A stretch of 64,000 nt of DNA from Dethiosulfovibrio faecalis. GTDB lineage: Bacteria > Synergistota > Synergistia > Synergistales > Dethiosulfovibrionaceae. The DNA lies in contig NZ_JAKGUE010000001.1 of NCBI RefSeq assembly GCF_021568795.1, positions 310,001-374,000 on the forward strand, given 5' to 3'. The first letter of the stretch is position 1; every line of letters begins with the position of its first letter. The translations under genes and the position numbers were made by a program. The notes beneath the pieces are model-generated. The model made no database searches, had not been told where the DNA came from, and saw nothing but the letters and a program-made list of their open reading frames with translations. Positions 61,563 through 64,000 of the stretch are shown one piece after another.

Positions 61563-61637
61563 TGGTGGGTGGTAGAGGAATCGAACCTCTGACCTCTTCC
61601 GCGTCAAGGAAGCGTTCTACCCCTGAACTAACCACCC
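61563..61637 (-). tRNA. tRNA-Val (anticodon GAC)
   Basis: Minus strand: acceptor GGGTGGT/ACCACCC, anticodon stem CTTCC/GGAAG with loop TTGACGC (anticodon GAC, reads GUC/GUU), T arm AGAGGTTCGATTCCTCT, discriminator A and encoded CCA. Confidence 0.97.
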
Positions 61638-61651
61638 GCCAACGCCAGAGA

Positions 61652-61680
61652 ATTTTACATGGGATAGGGCTTCTTGTCAA
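61652..61680 (-). promoter_or_regulatory. Promoter of tRNA-Val
   Basis: TTGACA (61680-61675), 17 bases, TAAAAT (61657-61652) on the minus strand, the same boxes as the V-ATPase promoter. Confidence 0.85.
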
Positions 61681-61714
61681 TCTCCGATCTCCACTACTCC
61701 GGCATAAAGAGCTT

Positions 61715-62536
61715 CTATCTACTCGATAAATTTTCTCTCAAGGCACGAGCACCGGAACGTCCCTTCTCGCTGGCAACGACGACCGCCTCGATAATGGACG
61801 TCCTGAGACCACCGGATTCGAGAACCCTCAAGGCATCTATGGTCGTGCCAGCGGGGGTGCATACCCTGTCTTTATAGGCCGCGGGATGCTCTCCCCCCTG
61901 CAGGGCGAGCTCGGCGGATCCTATCAGGGTCATCGCCGCGGCCTCGAAGGAGACGTCCGCTTTCAGACCGGAGGCCAGTCCGCCCTGGATGAAGGACTCC
62001 AGGATGGTGAAGACATAGGCCGGACCGGAGCCGGATATTCCTGTAATACCGTCCAGATCGCCTTCGGAGACTTCTCTAGCCAGCCCGATAAAGGATAGAA
62101 CCTCGCGAAGAAACTCTCTGTCTTTTTCGGTAACCTCAGCCGATAGGCTATATCCGGTGAAAGCCTTGCATACCGACGCACATATATTGGTCATGGCTCT
62201 GGTCCAACGGGCATCGGAAGCGCTCTTCTTCAATAGTTTCAAATCCACGCAGGCCGCCAGAGAACAACAGAGTTTTCCGGAGAGTTTGTCGGAGTTGGTC
62301 TCTATCACCGACAAGACGATATGGGGCTTTAAGGCCCAGAATACAATTTCACCGTGCATCAGGGCCTCGTCCATTTCATCGGCTACGGAGATGCCCTTAC
62401 CCTCCATGTCCAGACGTCTTTCGGCGCTAGTATCGTAGACCATGACGTCCTGTCCCTTAAGATAGAGCCCCTCGGCGACGGCACCTCCTAAAGCACCGGC
62501 TCCGATTACAGCGATTTTACGTCTCACATCGTTCAA
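61715..62536 (-). CDS. proC: Pyrroline-5-carboxylate reductase
   Basis: 273 residues. Last step of proline synthesis, with NAD(P)H. AVIGAGALGGAVAEGLYLKG is the nucleotide-binding N-terminus; WALKPHIVLSVIE follows. GISGSGPAYVFTILESFIQGG and DRVCTPAGTTIDALRVLESGGLRTSIIEAV are the C-terminal catalytic signatures. It lies between rlmB and tRNA-Val. Confidence 0.95.
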   Translation of the reverse strand: MNDVRRKIAVIGAGALGGAVAEGLYLKGQDVMVYDTSAERRLDMEGKGISVADEMDEALMHGEIVFWALKPHIVLSVIETNSDKLSGKLCCSLAACVDLKLLKKSASDARWTRAMTNICASVCKAFTGYSLSAEVTEKDREFLREVLSFIGLAREVSEGDLDGITGISGSGPAYVFTILESFIQGGLASGLKADVSFEAAAMTLIGSAELALQGGEHPAAYKDRVCTPAGTTIDALRVLESGGLRTSIIEAVVVASEKGRSGARALRENLSSR

Positions 62537-62556
62537 TCCGGACAGCTCCTCTCGTT

Positions 62557-63366
62557 CTATTCAGCCAATGGATTTAATCTGCGCCATTCAAACATACCCA
62601 AAGCCGCAGCGACGCTGGCGTTCAGAGACCCGGTCTCTCCGACCATGGGAATTCTGCGAAGATCGTCGCATCTCTCCGAAGAGAGCCTGGACAGTCCCTC
62701 CCCCTCTGAACCCACTACAAGCACAAGTTTATCAGGCAGGGGGCTGGACCATATATCTCTAGGTGCCTCATGGTCCAAACCGACCACCCAGTATCCTTCC
62801 TTCTTGAGGATTTCCATAGAGCGAACCAGATTGGTCACCTCGTACAGGGGGACCCTGAAAGCCGCGCCAGCGCTGGTTTTTATCACGGTTCCCGTTACGC
62901 CTACAGATCTTCTGGAGGGGTATATCACCCCGAGTGCCCCTACAGCCTCAGCCGTTCTTATCATCGCTCCGAAATTATGAGGATCCTTCACGTGATCCAG
63001 GGCCAGCAAAATAGAAGGGCCTTTTTCCGGAGCCAGCTGCGATAGGTCCTTCGGCTTCGGCAGATCTATATTCGCCACTATACCCTGGTGTTTTTCTCCT
63101 CCGGTGATCTCGTCCAGATAGGATCCGTTGGCCTCGGTCACCTCAACGGCGCTCCTGCCAGCCAAACTCAGAAGGTCGTCTCGAAATGCGGTCTGAATAC
63201 CTGTAGCCAGATATATCTTTTTACAGGCTGAGGGGACCGTCTCGAGCATCGATATTACCGCGTTTCTTCCCCAGCATAGATCTTTATCTTCCGAACGACG
63301 GGAGCTCGTGGTTCTTCCTTTGGAACGATCCGATCGAACTTTTCTTTTGTCCTTCAGGTCAGTCAT
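62557..63366 (-). CDS. rlmB: 23S rRNA 2'-O-methyltransferase, RlmB/TrmH family
   Basis: 269 residues. A basic tail of about 30 residues precedes a substrate-binding domain ([14 protein letters not shown], then IYLATGIQ) and the SPOUT knot domain ([38 protein letters not shown], then [18 protein letters not shown] and [22 protein letters not shown]). RlmB methylates G2251 of 23S rRNA. The motif pattern fits group 3 TrmH proteins; exact target not certain. Overlaps uvrA by an ATGA. Confidence 0.92.
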   Translation of the reverse strand: MTDLKDKRKVRSDRSKGRTTSSRRSEDKDLCWGRNAVISMLETVPSACKKIYLATGIQTAFRDDLLSLAGRSAVEVTEANGSYLDEITGGEKHQGIVANIDLPKPKDLSQLAPEKGPSILLALDHVKDPHNFGAMIRTAEAVGALGVIYPSRRSVGVTGTVIKTSAGAAFRVPLYEVTNLVRSMEILKKEGYWVVGLDHEAPRDIWSSPLPDKLVLVVGSEGEGLSRLSSERCDDLRRIPMVGETGSLNASVAAALGMFEWRRLNPLAE

Positions 63367-64000
63367 CTCCCTTCCTCAAGATAACGGTCTATATGATAAC
63401 CGGTATATCCCGATTTTTTCTCAGCCAAATCCTCGGGAGTTCCCGAGGCGACCAAGTTTCCGCCGCCTACGCCGCCTTCCGGGCCAAGGTCTACGACGTA
63501 ATCTCCGGAACATATGACGTCCAGATTGTGCTCTATGACCACCACGCTGTTTCCCTGATCCACCAATTTTCTCAGTATCGTTATCAACTTTACTACGTCG
63601 GTATAAAAAAGACCGGTGGTCGGCTCGTCCAAGAGATACAGGGTTCCCTTTCCCGATCTGCGGCCAAGCTCCTTTGCCAACTTCACCCTCTGGGCCTCTC
63701 CTCCGCTGAGGGTCAAAGCTGATTGACCGAGCTTGATATAACCCAGACCGGCATCCTGTATGAAGGCCAATCTGGAGGCAATGGCCGGTATTTCGCTGAA
63801 ATGCCCTAGGGCTTCATCCACCGTCATGTCCAGCACATCCGCTATGCTTTTACCTCTATAGGTAACTTCCAAGGTCTCTCTATTGTACCTTTTTCCTCCA
63901 CAGACCTCGCAGTCGACGTAGACATCCGGCATAAACAACATCGAGACCTTCTGGACCCCCGCCCCTCCGCAGGCCTCGCAGCGACCGCCCCTGACGTTGA
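63363..64000 (-). CDS. uvrA: UvrABC excision-repair ATPase UvrA (C-terminal fragment)
   Basis: The frame continues off the window at 64000; this is the 3' end of the gene, 212 codons. It includes part of the C-terminal zinc finger ([15 protein letters not shown] to CEVCGG), the ABC signature [17 protein letters not shown], and Walker [12 protein letters not shown], then [25 protein letters not shown]. UvrA finds helix-distorting DNA damage with UvrB. The residue after TTGL is Phe where UvrA normally has His (GLH). An internal ATG at 63941 is not a real start. Confidence 0.97.
   Translation of the reverse strand, partial: NVRGGRCEACGGAGVQKVSMLFMPDVYVDCEVCGGKRYNRETLEVTYRGKSIADVLDMTVDEALGHFSEIPAIASRLAFIQDAGLGYIKLGQSALTLSGGEAQRVKLAKELGRRSGKGTLYLLDEPTTGLFYTDVVKLITILRKLVDQGNSVVVIEHNLDVICSGDYVVDLGPEGGVGGGNLVASGTPEDLAEKKSGYTGYHIDRYLEEGR

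Overview
This window looks like a compact, housekeeping-rich chromosomal segment of an anaerobic, amino-acid- or peptide-fermenting bacterium, most likely of the phylum Synergistota (something like Dethiosulfovibrio). That placement is inferred from gene content and order, not from a search. The clues are a nine-gene V/A-type ATPase operon, a four-subunit 2-oxoacid:ferredoxin oxidoreductase, the MEP isoprenoid genes, and a mixture of Firmicutes-like genes (whiA, yvcK, rapZ, prp, yqeH, a LytR-CpsA-Psr protein) with a complete division and cell-wall cluster whose MurE carries the diaminopimelate signature. There are no insertion sequences, prophage genes, CRISPR arrays or rRNA genes. Most genes abut or overlap by 1-14 bases.

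Region 1 (1-9503, + strand) holds the end of ruvB, then spoIID-like, queA, mltG, yqeH, tldD, ftsK and a thiamine pyrophosphokinase gene. rpmB (L28) lies convergently at 9519-9713. Region 2 (9814-16140, +) is xseB-ispA-dxs-tlyA-nadK-recN. Region 3 (16187-21110, +) is a promoter and leader followed by rplU-prp-rpmA, a terminator, then obgE-nadD-LCP-rsfS. Two strong terminators at 21.12-21.25 kb separate this block from the convergent minus-strand genes.

Region 4 (43.5 kb down to 21.25 kb, - strand) reads mraZ-rsmH-ftsL-ftsI-murE-murF-mraY-murD-ftsW-murG-murC-ftsQ-ftsA-ftsZ, a terminator, then SPOR-rapZ-yvcK-whiA-gapA-pgk-tpiA. It links septum and wall synthesis to lower glycolysis. The mraZ promoter is followed by four TGG repeats at an exact 10-base period, the pattern expected of an MraZ operator. 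rnpB (RNase P RNA) lies upstream on the same strand, and cheR is the only plus-strand gene in this half.

Region 5 (53.6-44.9 kb, -) is the V-type ATPase operon H-I-K-E-C-F-A-B-D behind a near-consensus promoter. Its K subunit keeps all the Na+-ligand positions known from Enterococcus hirae NtpK. tRNA-Gly(CCC) lies just upstream. Region 6 (64.0-53.9 kb, -) holds the 3' part of uvrA, rlmB, proC, tRNA-Val(GAC), acpS, nnr, a small two-helix membrane protein, tsaE, tsaB, korDABC and rlmD.

Most of the window is ordinary core genome. The points worth a second look are regulatory (the MraZ operator, the rplU leader, a 212-base structured gap before the LCP gene, the V-ATPase leader hairpin) or residue-level (a chain-length residue in IspA, the Na+ signature in NtpK, the L27 pro-sequence with its protease, a UvrA D-loop substitution).
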